A stretch of DNA of 64,000 nt, taken from NCBI GenBank assembly GCA_025024175.1, contig QCXZ01000064.1:48381325-48445324 (forward strand). The letters are read 5' to 3'. A program made the position numbers and the translations under genes. A model generated the notes under the pieces. That model saw only the letters and a list, made by a program, of their open reading frames with translations, did no database searches and was not told where the DNA came from. The DNA is from Rhyzopertha dominica (Eukaryota; Arthropoda; Insecta; Coleoptera; Bostrichidae). Of this stretch, positions 13,464-25,204 are shown piece after piece. Every line of letters begins with the position of its first letter. The first letter of the stretch is position 1.

Positions 13464-14170
13464 TTAGCTAAATCTTTTACATTAATGTTGACAAAAATGA
13501 TAAGAACCTATCATCTCCCATTACTGATATGGATCTTAGAACTCTAGTTATTTCCTTATGAATGGGCACACAGAACTGCTTGCTTATATCGGCGGCGTAC
13601 GAATATATGAAAGTGAAGCAATTTCCCCTAGCTCAATTTACTGGAACTTCTGTAGACTGAGCAGACCAACACTGGTAACCACTTGCAGCCTAGTGAATGG
13701 TCTTAACGCTAGAATCAGGTTTTTTTTGTGAGTTTAATGATATAAATATATAACATCTACTCTGGTCCACTGATTAGAATTTCATAACTCGAAATTTTGT
13801 TGTTATTTGAACTGGTCAGGCGGAAATATCCTTTGAGGCAAAATAAGGTCAAAACCGAAAACGAAAATCGAGTCTTGAGAGCGGAAGTCACACAAGGAGA
13901 TGACTGAGGGCCTCTCTGCATGATCCTTGTTCGCCTAGTGTGGAGTGGCTCCGTTAGATTGCGCTGGTGGCAACTGCTCCTGTATGCTGCGGCTATAGGT
14001 GGGCAGTGTGCTGCTATCATTTGACTTTGGCATTTCTGCTCGATAAGTCTAAATAGGAATGAAACTTGAGTTCTCTGAGATCCAATTACGTCACTCACAC
14101 TAAGTAAGCTTTTTACCGATTTTGTAGGGTAGTTGCATACAAAAAATATATAACTTGACTGCAAACTATA
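13464..14170. other. Unassigned sequence with a 135-codon frame
   Basis: A 135-codon minus-strand frame (13757-14164) ends beside the next mobile element. It overlaps a locally GC-richer patch (about 13850-14060). I recognise no domain; the protein is Ser/Arg-rich with no signal peptide or repeats. It could be a chance frame, a decayed exon or repeat-derived sequence. I do not call it a gene. Confidence 0.4.
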
Positions 14171-14172
14171 TA

Positions 14173-17113
14173 CAGGGTGATTAGTTAAGGCTGGACAGTG
14201 GTTATATCTTGGGAACTAATTGTGCTAGAATCTTACGGTAAAATTTCTTTGAATGAAAGGGCCACCCAGATTTCATTCAAAATATTTTGAAGTACGTAAC
14301 TTTGCCGCTAGGTGACGCATTTAATGTGACATATCAAACAATCGTTCGTTTCTCTATAAGCTTGCAATACAATGTTGGTCTAAAATAAATTTATTCAATC
14401 TATGTTTATTTCTTAATAAGATTTGTTTGGACATTTTTTCTAGTTGCTATGGCAACGACAATAGAAGGTATAGAAGTTTGAAATCTTTAAAATGGCATAA
14501 CTCAAGTATGGTTTAACAGAATTTAACGAATGAAGGCTAGTTTTAAAGTAAATTTTATGTGCTTCATTATAATTATAAATAACTTATAATTTATTGCAAC
14601 TGTTTGACAATAGGGGGCGTTAATTAAAATTTTTTTATATTTTATGAAATATCTTTAAAAAATCAAACGCAACCCTATAGACTTTTTGTTGGGTGTTATT
14701 GTTCATTAATAAAACTAGATAAATTTGAAAACCAGAGGTCGATTTTTTCCGTTTCTCGGTTGTATTAAAATAACTGCAAATCTGTCGTTTGGTTCAGCTA
14801 TTTTTTTTTACTTGAAATAATGTTAGGTTATGTTCAAAAGATGACACGTTTACTCATACATAACGACTTTTCTCTGGTGTTTCCAAATACCAAATTATTA
14901 CTGACACTAGCTGACGGTAGCTTTCATCTTATATTAGACATTGTTTCTACTAATATCACATTTGCTTGATGTACCTCTCCAGACAGATCACACGGAATTA
15001 ATAATCTGTCATTCCCGGAGTGTCCCTGATCTATTAATTATTAGTATTACTATTGCTTACTGTTGCCAATGAGAAAGCTATTCAAATTAATAAAATAAAA
15101 AACAAGACATACTATATGTTGGTCAGGAAACTATTTATAATATATTAAAAATCAAATGATTAAATGCAGTGAATAAACTAACAGTATAAAGCAACATAAC
15201 AATATTTCAAATATTCTACAGGATTTGCCACCTAAAACTCACAGGCTCGTATTTTCTTTATTTTTTCAGATGCAACCTTAAGTGAAATGCCAAATTGAAG
15301 GTCTTTTCAAACTCTTTAAAAAGGTATAGTGTGTGTAAAAAATATTTGTAGATGACGATATTTTCCAAATAAAGTGAATTTTTGTAAATATCTTTATTTT
15401 CAAAGGATTTCAAATATTCATTTTTTTAATTTTTTAATTGAGTACACAAGAATTTGTTATGCTTATTCGTTTTTATCGTTATTTTTACTTTGATTACATT
15501 AATTGGTTAAAGCGAAATTTTAAATTTATAAAGGTAGTTAACAGAATACGGCGACCATGAGTTTTTTTTTTGTTTTTTATTAACAAGTAGTAAAAATGAG
15601 GAATACATGATAATGACACAAATTAAAGAAGAGAAGAAACGGCATCCAGGAACTAAGGAACTATAAAGCAACATTTATTATACGAAATAAGATAAAAAGC
15701 AACAAAAACACTGTTTGTGAAATATTATCTGCAAATATTTTTTTTTCAAACGTCATTAAAGTGGCAATTTTCTGCAGCTAGCATAGGAGCCAAAGTGTCA
15801 AATTATATCTTAGCAACAATGACACTCACTTTTGCTGCATATACGCAGCAAAAATCATTTGCAGCCACGGCGGCAAATATTAAGGAAACTTGATTAAATT
15901 ATTTACAACTTCTGAAGCGGCCTCAGCCACTTTAGGGGGCGTGCATTCGATGTCTGACATGGCGTAAACTGCAAAATGATTAGTTCCAATGGGAAATATT
16001 TTTAGAATATTCGGTAAAACTTACAAAATGCAGCCAGGTTTTGTGACACATCAAATTATTTTTCTGGTTGTTTACATTTCGTCACTAGAGAAACCTTTCC
16101 CAGAGCAAACTAAAATAATCACTGAAGCACGATACGCAAATTTAAAATTACTCAAATTTTTAATTAGTGCTAGATTCTTTGTCGACGTTTTAAAAAAAAT
16201 AGCATATGTTATTTGGAGCTAAAGTGACTTTATGTAGCGCGGCTGGTCCTATCTGCCTCGCAAGCTCGGCAGTTAAACTCCAGCCTTGCTACATAAAAGT
16301 TCACTTTATCTCCTCATAACATAATATACTATTTTGGACACTGACTATGCCATTTTAAAGAGTTTAAAAAACCTTCAATTTGACATTATGCTTAAGGCTA
16401 TATCTAAAAAATAAAGAAAATACGATCCTGGAGAGTTTTAAGTGGCGAGACCTGAATTAAAGTAAATAAACAGTGATCCTCAAAATCGTCACCATTGCTG
16501 GCTAATCACCGTCTAACCTAACCTAATAAGACGTAATTCCAAGGAAAAAAATAGCCGAACCCAAAGACGGATCCACAGTTTTTTTACTATAACCAAGAAA
16601 CGCAGAAAAATATCGACTTTCGGTTTTCAAATTTATCTTGCTTTATTAATGAGCTATAACAGATATAAAAAATTTCACAATTAACACCCCCATTGTCAAA
16701 AAGTTGCATTAAATTATAAGTTATTTTTGATTATATTGAAACTTGAAAACTAGCAATCACTCGTTAAATTCTGTTAAACTATACTTGAGTTATGCTATTT
16801 TAAAGATTTGAAACTTCTATTTCTCCTATTGCCGTTGTCATAGCAACTAGAAAAAAAATGTCCAAACAACATTTATTAAGAAATTAACATATTATAGATT
16901 GCAATGAGTTTATTTTAGACCAACATTGTATTGCAACTTTTTGGAGAAAGAAACGATTCTTTGACATGTCATATTAAATGTGCCGCCTATCGGCAAAGTT
17001 ACATACTTTATTATAATTTTAAGTAAAATTTAGGTGGCCATATTTGTTCAAAAGATTCTAGCGCGATTAGTTTCCAAGATACAGCCCCTGTCCAGCCTTA
17101 ACTGATCACCCTT
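14173..17113. mobile_element. Long-TIR (giant hairpin) DNA element, 2.94 kb, TA duplication
   Basis: The two ends are extensive inverted repeats. The left end CAGGGTGATTAGTTAAGGCT pairs with the right end, which reads AAGGGTGATCAGTTAAGGCT on the minus strand, and TA flanks both sides (14171-14172 and 17114-17115). Similarity continues for about 650 bp (14173-14840 against 16490-17113). It resumes further in, at 15228-15350 against 16330-16455, where both arms share blocks such as CGTATTTTCTTTATTTTTT. The arms therefore cover well over half the element. No transposase is visible; the 77-codon frame at 15989-16222 is unsupported. TA duplication and CAGGGTG ends fit mobilisation by a Tc1/mariner-type enzyme. 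A read-through transcript would fold into very long dsRNA. Confidence 0.85.
16199..16327. repeat. Internal hairpin with ~44-bp arms
   Basis: Inside the long-TIR element, an arm around 16203-16243 (with AAAGTGACTTTATGTAGC and GGCTGG) is the imperfect reverse complement of 16277-16325 (CCAGCC, GCTACATAAAAGTTCACTTT). The loop is about 35 bp and GC-rich. This may be a separate small insertion or a structured centre of the host element. Confidence 0.65.
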
Positions 17114-17115
17114 TA

Positions 17116-19094
17116 TATTATATAGTTTCCTTTATATATTCGTACCAGTACTATTTTGAATAATTTCAAGGCGATAAGCTATATGGAATAATTTAAAATA
17201 ATAGTTAGTAATTTACCAGCTAGTCACTTATATTTGCCATAAAGCGTGGTAATGTGAGACACTACACAACGAAGGAGACTACATATAAACATCCTGTATG
17301 TTCTATATACCTACTGTATAGCATTCTAATATGTAACGTAAGAAAGCTTTTAAAAGCTTAGCACGTTCAATATGATTGGTGTAGTTTAGTACTGGCCGTA
17401 ATCAAAACTTGGTTCCGGTCCTTAACGGTATGTTTCTTTAGTGGATTTCTAGTTTGGGTTGAAGTAGGTATAGCATTTTAAACGTTAAACAAACGTTTTA
17501 AGTTCCTACGTCTAGTTAATTGCCCAGCAGCAAAAAAGGCATGCCTGTAAACAAACAAGAAAGGTTTTAGGGTCACACAACGAATACTCCTGTAAGCGAC
17601 CACTTTAGAAGAATTATCAACGACGTTTTTGCTATATACGTTTAGCCCCTAGCTTCACATTACCCTTACGGCCTAATAAAAGCTCATGTCACTAGATTAT
17701 ACTTTGTGAATTTTAAGCCGTAGGCCTACGTTCTTCTGCCCTGATATCCGTAAAATGAACCCCAGGATTAATGTATGACGCTCACGTCACATGAAAAGCG
17801 CAAGAGACCAAGAATTTCACTTTCGACGCGGTATATAATAAAACTGGATCATATAGATTGAAAAATTGATCTACCGTAAGATGCAATATACTTGTGGAAA
17901 TAGAATAGCGTGGGTGTGAAAAATAACTTTTCATTTTTTGTATACCAATTCTCCTCTGGTTTCGTAGCAAGTTATCGCTCAAAGTAAGTTATCCCTTCAA
18001 CAACAACAAGCAGTAGTAAAATACCCTAGAAGTTGCTAATTTACAATTGCAGATCACTATTTTAAATTGCTAAAGTAGGTACTACGTGTTAAATTAGAGA
18101 AAGGGTAAATGCTGAAATTATGTAGGTATGTCACTATTTAGTAGCATGCGTACCATCAATTATAAGCGATGGCTCACGAACATTATATGCGTTAAATAAT
18201 GTTATAATGTTTATACATTTTCAACCCCGAGTATTTTGCCATTATTAGTACCTACTTACTAAATTCCTACGACTACAACGTATAAATTATAAGTCAGGGT
18301 TAAAAAGGTTCGCCTCTTGAGGCACACCTTGTTGAATAAAGTCTGGAAACTCGGGCACTGTTTGGGGAATAAATAATGACAAACTCGCTCAAGGTTATGA
18401 TGTGGTTTGCAAAGGGACATGATTANTGGAGCGTGCTGTCAACATAGGTATATTATAAAATTATAGTTGCGGAATGGTCACATTGAAACGGCTGGTGAAG
18501 TACTTTGTATAATTAGAGGGTATTGAATGGATTATGGCGGACGGAATGCTGAAGTAAATATTTCATAAATGAGTAACTAGCGGGAGTAAACTGTATACAC
18601 CATATGTATAGGCTATAAAAATAACGTACGGCAATCGAAGTCCAACATCAAAGTGGTGTTAGTTGTTTGTTTTTTCATTCGAAAGAAATTATTCCAGCAG
18701 AATTTATGTCTCGAGGTACTACTTGTAATTCATAATTATTTGGATTTGATTTTCTTCTGCAGCTCGCTAGCGAATCCTGTTTGTCGACAGCAGCCATATT
18801 TCGCAAGATTTATCACCTTGTACTTCTTGTTCTTCCGTAAAATTACAATAACTATGACAGAAAGAAGCCACGGCATGCAGGAAAATATTCGGAACTAAAA
18901 GCTTTTACTATAAACAAGACCGCTTGAAGGTTACAATTTATTTAGGGTTTAAAAAATCACAAATCGAGATATTTGGTAAGAACTGACTATTGTAGACATA
19001 AAAGAAGTTAATAAAATGACACAAGCTTTCCCGGCCGTAGTCAGTAGTAGAACTAGAATCCTGGTGGGTCGTAGTCGATTAGAACTATGAGGTC
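17116..19094. other. No gene recognised
   Basis: No supported coding frame. One N lies near 18426. The 81-codon frame at 18653-18898 and the 66-codon minus frame at 17782-17982 show no domain or splice support. Confidence 0.55.
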
Positions 19095-20363
19095 CATATG
19101 TTTCGTCAGTAAACGCGGCTGCAGTAGTAGTACACTGAGAGAAATGTAGTACCACATGTTTAGTCCTACTAAGTTGTTTTTACAAAACTTTATGAGATAA
19201 TCCTAACTGCAATATTTGCTATATCTGGTATATATCGTTCTTTAAGTATACAAAATTATTAGTTAGTACTACAGACCCTTTAGAATGTTATACTTTAAAA
19301 TATGTTTTTAAGAACAGAATTTTTGTAGTTATTGTATTTACAACTACGTAGTATTATTTTACTTGCTGTATATTTAGTTGTCTTTTCAGTGTATTTCCGG
19401 CATGTTAAGTTCATTAATTCATAAATATACCTTTACAAGATGCGTGTTTTTTTTGTGAATTTGGTATACGTGATATGCCTTTTAACTTTAATATGAAAGT
19501 TGCTTTTCTTTTTTCAATATCCGGCGGGCTATAGAAATAAGACCTATTTGCATAAAAAATAAATTTATTATAAAAGTTGAGTGCTATTACTCATCTATAT
19601 AAAATTGCCAAACAGCTGAGGGATTAAATTTGTTGTATTGTGCTAACAAGTTTTCGATCACCTCCTCAAAGAACGTTGTTTCCAGCGAGATAAGGTAAGC
19701 CTTCTGAAGCTCTTCGTTGGTAGCAAAGATTACTAAAACGTAACTTATTGATGGCAAAGTTCTTTAAAGAGGAGATCGAATACCTGGTGTCACGATAGCA
19801 AATATATTTCAAGTGTTTAGACAATTATGTAGTAAAATGGGCAAGACCAATCTCAACTTTTAATAATACAATTAATTATTATCTTTTTATGTAAATGAAT
19901 CCTATTTCATAACCCATCGTAGGTTGAAAAAAATCGCCTATATTATAGTAGGTATATAACTACGTTTTAAAAAAAAACAAACTTGTAGTAATAGATTATA
20001 CTACTACATTATGATTATAGTTCACATTTAACATTGTAATTTTTGCAACTACAATACTTTAAAATAAAAGAATGTGTAGTTGTAATGCATACCAGTACAT
20101 GATGAATATATTAAACCACCTGGAAGTACAGTACTTGAAAGCTAAAAATGTGTAGTTTTAAATTATACCTAAACACTTTAAATATTATGCAATAAACTTC
20201 CTAGTATAATATTCTGTAGATGCATTGAATAATGGTAGTTGTATTTTAAATCTACAAGTTGTAAATCATTAAGCTTTTCTTTTATATTTAATAACCCATT
20301 TCTCTCAGTGATAGTAGATCGGCAGCCACTGAAGATATGAGCCGCGCTTACTGACGAAACATG
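19095..20363. repeat. Pair of inverted repeats bounding ~1.27 kb
   Basis: 19095-19146, starting CATATGTTTCGTCAGTAAAC and continuing to GAGAGAAATG, is the imperfect reverse complement of 20297-20363 (CATTTCTCTCAGTG to CTTACTGACGAAACATG); the right copy has about 15 extra bases. Between them short motifs with TGTAGTT or AACTAC recur in both orientations. This resembles the ends of a non-autonomous transposon, but I found no target duplication and cannot fix the outer borders. Confidence 0.5.
19587..19810 (-). pseudogene. Possible decayed coding fragment of unknown protein
   Basis: On the minus strand one frame runs 50-odd codons and ends in TAA at 19587-19589. It includes ATNEELQKAYLISLETTFFE and, further on, FNPSAVWQFYIDE. 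AATAAA occurs about 25 bp past the stop. Upstream in another frame is VFDLLFKELCHQ, so a frameshift would be needed. The amino-acid usage looks coding-like, but I cannot name a family. The same DNA is also part of an imperfect palindrome: 19650-19680 pairs with 19755-19785, both containing TCGATC and CTCCTC blocks, which could generate the frame by chance. Treat as a lead only. Confidence 0.25.
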
Positions 20364-22929
20364 TATACATATATACATATATAACATTGGTCAACTCGTT
20401 AACGGCCCACTAGCCTCGATTTTGGTTTAACAAACTAAAGGGCCATTTAGGATGCTGCCCTTGTATCCAAAATGCCCATATGGAGGATGAGTTGCGCTGG
20501 CAACATCCACGGGCGTAGGTTCTCATATTTTTTGCTAAATGTTTCCAGTTTTCTTAGTAATCTTTAATTATGTAATTATGTAAACTTCCCCAAAGCTCAC
20601 ATAAAATGATAAAAGAGGTCAGGTCAGAATTACGGGATCGGCTAAATCATCAGCAAAATATTCACGCTGAAAATTCATGGACAAATTTGTTGCTGGAAGA
20701 ATATTTCCATCCTGTTGGAATCCAGTAATAAAACAATCTACACATATGTATGATATCTAAGGTTTTGATATACATCTCTGCGCTGACAGTAGTAGTAGGA
20801 ACTGCGCTCAACTTTTTTAGAATGTAAAGAAGTCTTCACGGTTTTATTTGCCTTATTAACTGATCAGGTGCAATAATTTGAAGAATCATCACTGGAAAGA
20901 CGCATTGCTTTCGAATTCCGTCAAGTGCAGCAACTAATGCCGGATACTGAAATCAAAAAGTTGTAATGTACCCGTGAAAAAGTTTTTTGCTTATATACTT
21001 TGCCGAACTTAAACTTAAACTGAACATTTAATGACCCCCAAAACTGGTTTTCTTTCTTTCTAGACGTAATTGTAATTGCATTGCGACTGGTAGCCCTCTC
21101 ATTAAACCCGGCGGATTTCGTTGGCATTTGCGTTTTAAATGGACCAACCGTGTATTTTAGTGGAGCATAAAATAGTTTGTTAACTATAAAGCAGGTTTTA
21201 AATGCTTGGAAACAAGCTTATAGTTCACGAGTTTTATAACATAGCTTTTTTCGGAGTGCCAAAACTATACTGAGCACATCTTACGCCTTTGATATTACCG
21301 AAATTACAAATTCCATCTCACACCTGTATCTAAATTTTACAACTTCTGTATAAATAGGGGACATGAAAAAAATTCTGCACATCTGAGCTCAGCATAATTT
21401 TGATGTTACTTGAAAATAATGGTTTATGGTCAAAGCGGTCTGATCAAATTCTTGAAACAAAGTACGTTCAAACAATCTATCTATATATCTATACCACATA
21501 ATGAATTTTGAATGTTACACAATGAGTACATCTTCGAAATAGTTCAATTTCTTCTATATGTAAACTATAATTTTGAATTTAGCTGTTCATAAACAATCTG
21601 CCAACATGTAGAAATATACTAAATGATCCCTTATTTTATTAATATTGTGAAATGTGTGTAAAACCTAGGACGAAAGATAACCAGTTCATTCAGAATGTGG
21701 TAAAAGTTAACAAAGAAAAATAATGTTTTCATTCAAAAATGTCTTTTACAAGCTCAACAAATGCTTAATCATTCAAAAGCAATTTCACTGAGATAAATAC
21801 TGGGTCTCAATCTCGAAAATACTGTCTTCGGTTATTCATGTAATAACCGTCTGAAGTGCCAACAGACTTATCAACGGATTTGTTTTTATAAATACCATTC
21901 TACTCTCGTTATTTTCCTCACCTTTTGAATGCATGAATCTGTGTTCCCTTGTTATCTTACAAAGTCTGGAATCAAGCAACTTAGCTATTGTAACTTCAAC
22001 TATTTTCTGTTTTGTTGGAAAAAAAACATATCTCCAGAAACTGTGCATTTGAACTCAATATACCAAATAAAGGATTCCATACCAATCATGCGGTCATGAA
22101 TTTTACGGGATAAATTCAAGAAGAAGGTGTAATGGCACAGACAACAAGGTAGCAATTACTACAATATTACTAGTTAAGCTGTGTTGTTTACCACTGCTAT
22201 CTAGATGCAATCGTTACCGTATTGGTAATAAGCATTTAGCATTACAAACTAAAAAAGAAATAGTACTTCATTCCTATAATCTAGTGCAAAATGTAGTATT
22301 ACTATTATAGGTAGCTTTACTAACAGATGTAGTTTGGGGTAGCACCTTACCTCTCGTCGTCTTCAAAGGAGGGAGCTTTCATTCCATCTACCAATTACAA
22401 TAGCTGCAAACCAAGCAGTCACGGAATGTAATTGAGGGAAATTCATCGCTAAGAAAATAATTGTTATTAACGAAGTTTTAAATGTTATAATCGCTGACTT
22501 AAGACTTAGGTGCAATTAGTAGCTGAAATTGGTAAGTATCGGAAAGTCAATACCGCACTAATTACAGTACATAGGTTGGCCCATCTTTGCATCCCATAAG
22601 ATCCCTCTAGCGTCCAGAACCAGAGCAGGAAGGGTCGAGTAAAATTCATTTTAAGGCTGCTTTCATTGTCTATGCAATCAAATCCGTTTTTTTTTCAACA
22701 TCCTATTTGAAATGGCGCTGTTGAAGTGGCTGTTTTTGGTCACCTTTCAATCTCAAATATCTAAAGTCTAAAAAAATAACGTTCATGGGATTGTCAAAAG
22801 CCAGAAGAAATTTTTTCATATTTTAGTCAGACACACTGTATGTGCCGCATTCAGGACCGTGTTTAATTAAGTTTCTTAGACGTGTACTTTTGCAAGCTGT
22901 AATGAGATTCTCGGACGTATATACTAGGG
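20364..22929. other. No gene recognised
   Basis: Only short unsupported frames, such as 20921-21127 minus and 21836-22048 minus. A GC-richer patch at 20400-20520 has no recognisable content. Confidence 0.5.
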
Positions 22930-23517
22930 GAATTCGATCTTGTAGCAGAAATTACTGCATTTTTTTCTAATTCTAAACTTTCGTCTTTGTTTAATACATT
23001 TCCAGGGCTTACTACAAGGTACAACTTAAAATTAATTTCTTAATACATAAATTCTTATACTACTTGCAGAAATTTGAGATTATATTATTCTGGACAATGA
23101 AAGAAATATCTAAGAAATTATATTAGAAATGTGCCATATACAAAAAAAAAACGTTGTAATCAACAAAAAAAAATATATATACACGTATTTGCTCTCACAA
23201 GAAGTACGACAGGGCCTTAATGATTAGTAGGTTGTTTTGTTGTGTGATTAAAAACTAGGATGTTAGATCTAGTGAGGTACTGGTACACCCGCCATCATAA
23301 AATTGAAATTTTGCGTTTAGCGCGTGATAAGCTGGTTTTTGCTGTTTGAAGAATATAATCTCAAATTTTTGCAAGTAGTATAAGAATTTATTTATTAAGA
23401 AATTAATTCTAAGCTGTACCTTGTAGTAAGTTCTGAAGATGTATCAAATAAATACGAAAGCTTGACATTAGAAAAAAGAGTGCACAAATTTCTGCTTCAA
23501 GGTTGAATTCCCCCAAA
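22930..23517. mobile_element. Hairpin MITE with ~170-bp inverted arms
   Basis: 22932-23092 is the imperfect reverse complement of 23345-23515. Long shared blocks are TTACTACAAGGTAC, AATTAATTTCTTAATA and ATAAATTCTTATACTACTTG. The arms end near GGGGAATTC on each side and are separated by about 250 bp of AT-rich sequence. No coding capacity. A target duplication was not resolved, so the superfamily is open. Confidence 0.7.
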
Positions 23518-24572
23518 ATACATTTTACTAGTTTCACAAATTACCACCGCTATAAAAGGTATATACTATAAAAGGAAAAAGGTTGTAGGATGATCGGCAG
23601 CAGCATCTTAGTCTGAATCCAATAAAAGCTCGCTCAAGAAGCAGGGCGCGCCTGGGTGGGGATGCACCGCTCCGAAGGCTTTTGATTCCAGTGCCTTTGA
23701 CCTTTCTCCGCATCAATTACTTTACGAGTTTGGTTCTAATATCCAACGAACTCTTGAAAGAGACCAGCAGCGACTTTTTATTCGCGAGTACGTACTGTTT
23801 AGTAATCCTTGAGCTATATTTTAAAGCGGTTATCAATGCTTTCTCTTGTCACAGCGCCTAGTCTAGCCTCCGCGCCACAAAATACCCAGTCCCTTCGGTT
23901 TTCATGGACCGACAAAGCAAACGCATGTTGAACATTATGTTCTAGAACTGTCGTTAAGTTAAGCTTAATGGCGAGAGGAATATATATCGGCATTTTGCGT
24001 CACAACTGCATACTGTCTCGACAGTTGCGGACGGAATTTACATAACTGCCATTAACATTTGGCGGTATAAATGAACAGAGAGCTAATCGCATGATCTAAA
24101 CCATTAGAAAGTTATTTTTTTGTGTACCTATAATAATAAGTATAGATAAGTTTTGTATGAGACTAAGCGAATTATTAGGAGAGGAAACGTACTAAAAATT
24201 ATCACTAAATCACTAATCAAAAATTTCCAAAATTAACCAAAACTTGATTTTCGAATGAGAAAAAGGCATTCTTAACTTAACTAATGTCCCCTTAAAGCCT
24301 ATAGTCAATCCGATTTTTTGCTTAGCTATTTAAACCGTTATGTAGGAAAACAGACATTATTGTCGCTGTAAAAGATTTGAGTATTTGAGAAACTGATATT
24401 TTGGTTTATTTTGAGGAGACCTTTTTATTTACGAAAGCTCCCATACCTAAAACAATAGATATTATCAAACCCAAACCTAGTAGAGATCTTTTAGGTGATA
24501 GGATTATCTGAGCACTGTTTATATTTTACATATTTTTTATGGAACGCTAATTTTTCTGAACAAAAATCAGGC
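23518..24572. other. No gene recognised
   Basis: Includes a short GC-richer segment (23580-23900) with a 60-codon minus frame (23534-23716) lacking recognisable domains. Nothing else identified. Confidence 0.5.
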
Positions 24573-24770
24573 TAAAATGCATATCTATGCTGTGCTGTCT
24601 GCACCGCAACCAACTGCAGATAGATCTATTTCGCTATCATTATAGCTCATCAGTGAAGTTTAGGTCTAGTGCAGATAGCACGGCATAGAACTGGTTTTGT
24701 CTATATACCAAAGGCTGCATTGATGAGCTATAATGATTTGTGCAGACAGCACAGCAGAGACATGCATTTT
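24573..24770. repeat. 198-bp imperfect hairpin
   Basis: The outer arms 24573-24603 and 24740-24770 pair with few mismatches (core GCTGTGCTGTCTGCAC). An inner pair, ATCATTATAGCTCATCA at about 24637-24653, is the reverse complement of 24721-24737. The left strand carries about 33 extra bases between its two arm blocks. The two overlapping opposite-strand frames seen here follow from this symmetry and are not genes. Possibly a very small MITE just upstream of the Penelope remnant. Confidence 0.6.
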
Positions 24771-24924
24771 AATATATGTCGGTTCTTGCCCGCTTGCAAT
24801 AAGTGCCGTGGGATCTGCTATCAAATTGAAGTAAGCAGGTGCATACCAATTTTTTAGTAGTAGATGCTGTAATGCTGATGATGTAGTAATGTGTAATGCT
24901 GACAGATGCATTGCCATCTAAATT

Positions 24925-24960
24925 CTTACCTAAAAATCAGGTTGCGCAATGTGTTGACAT
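24925..24960 (+). pseudogene. Penelope-like RT, 5' part, cut by the hAT insertion
   Basis: The plus strand reads KSGCAM just before the hAT insertion site. Joined by eye to the sequence after the element, it gives a GCAM-x-x-HLSPI then NLFMESF series, matching the G(V/C)AMGxPLSP block of Penelope-like reverse transcriptases. One or two frameshifts are needed. The last eight bases, GTTGACAT, are the target duplication of the hAT. Further upstream (24780-24920) I could not follow the RT reliably. Confidence 0.5.
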
Positions 24961-25001
24961 CAGTGATGGGCGTTTACACGTAAATTATAATTTTCTACGT
25001 T

Positions 25002-25115
25002 ACAGATGATACCTTTGTTATTTGGCCCCACGGTATGGAAGAGTTAAGGAGGTTTCTAAATAAGATGGCAATTGCAGCAGTAACTGTAGACAGTATTTTA
25101 TATGACATGGCATAA
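25002..25115 (+). pseudogene. Penelope-like RT fragment carried inside the hAT
   Basis: Immediately inside the left hAT end the plus strand reads DDTFVIWPHGMEELRRFLNK and ends in TAA at 25113-25115. The DD pair followed by TFVIWPHG and a Leu-rich FL stretch is the signature of the RT catalytic DD region of Penelope-like elements. The host Penelope copy around the hAT has its own DD region at 27536-27547 with a different sequence (YLDDILLFDQVN). This fragment is therefore from a different copy and must have been carried in by the hAT. About 36 codons remain. Confidence 0.7.
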
Positions 25116-25176
25116 ACTATTACTATATTTGGTTTTATTTACATTAGAATATAGTGTAAAAAACACCATTTCTTTA

Positions 25177-25204
25177 TTTTTTTATTCCATATGGAATAAA
25201 AAAA
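25177..25204. repeat. 28-bp perfect palindrome
   Basis: Seven Ts, ATTCCAT, its exact complement ATGGAAT and seven As form a perfect 14-bp inverted arm with no loop. It lies within the Pack-hAT candidate, about 300 bp downstream of the exon in the exon's direction. It could be a chance AT-rich palindrome, a cruciform, or the scar of a small insertion. Confidence 0.8.

Noticed and set aside
13757..14164. 135-codon minus-strand frame as a host gene
   Set aside because: Longest non-transposon chance-type frame in its neighbourhood but without domain, splice or conservation evidence; left unassigned.
16500..16525. CTAACCTAACCTAA, similar to the insect telomere repeat TTAGG
   Set aside because: Only two to three units, inside the long-TIR element; not a telomeric array.
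24666..24917. Overlapping frames on both strands (24666-24917 minus and 24669-24857 plus)
   Set aside because: They overlap the hairpin at 24573-24770, whose symmetry creates similar open text on both strands.
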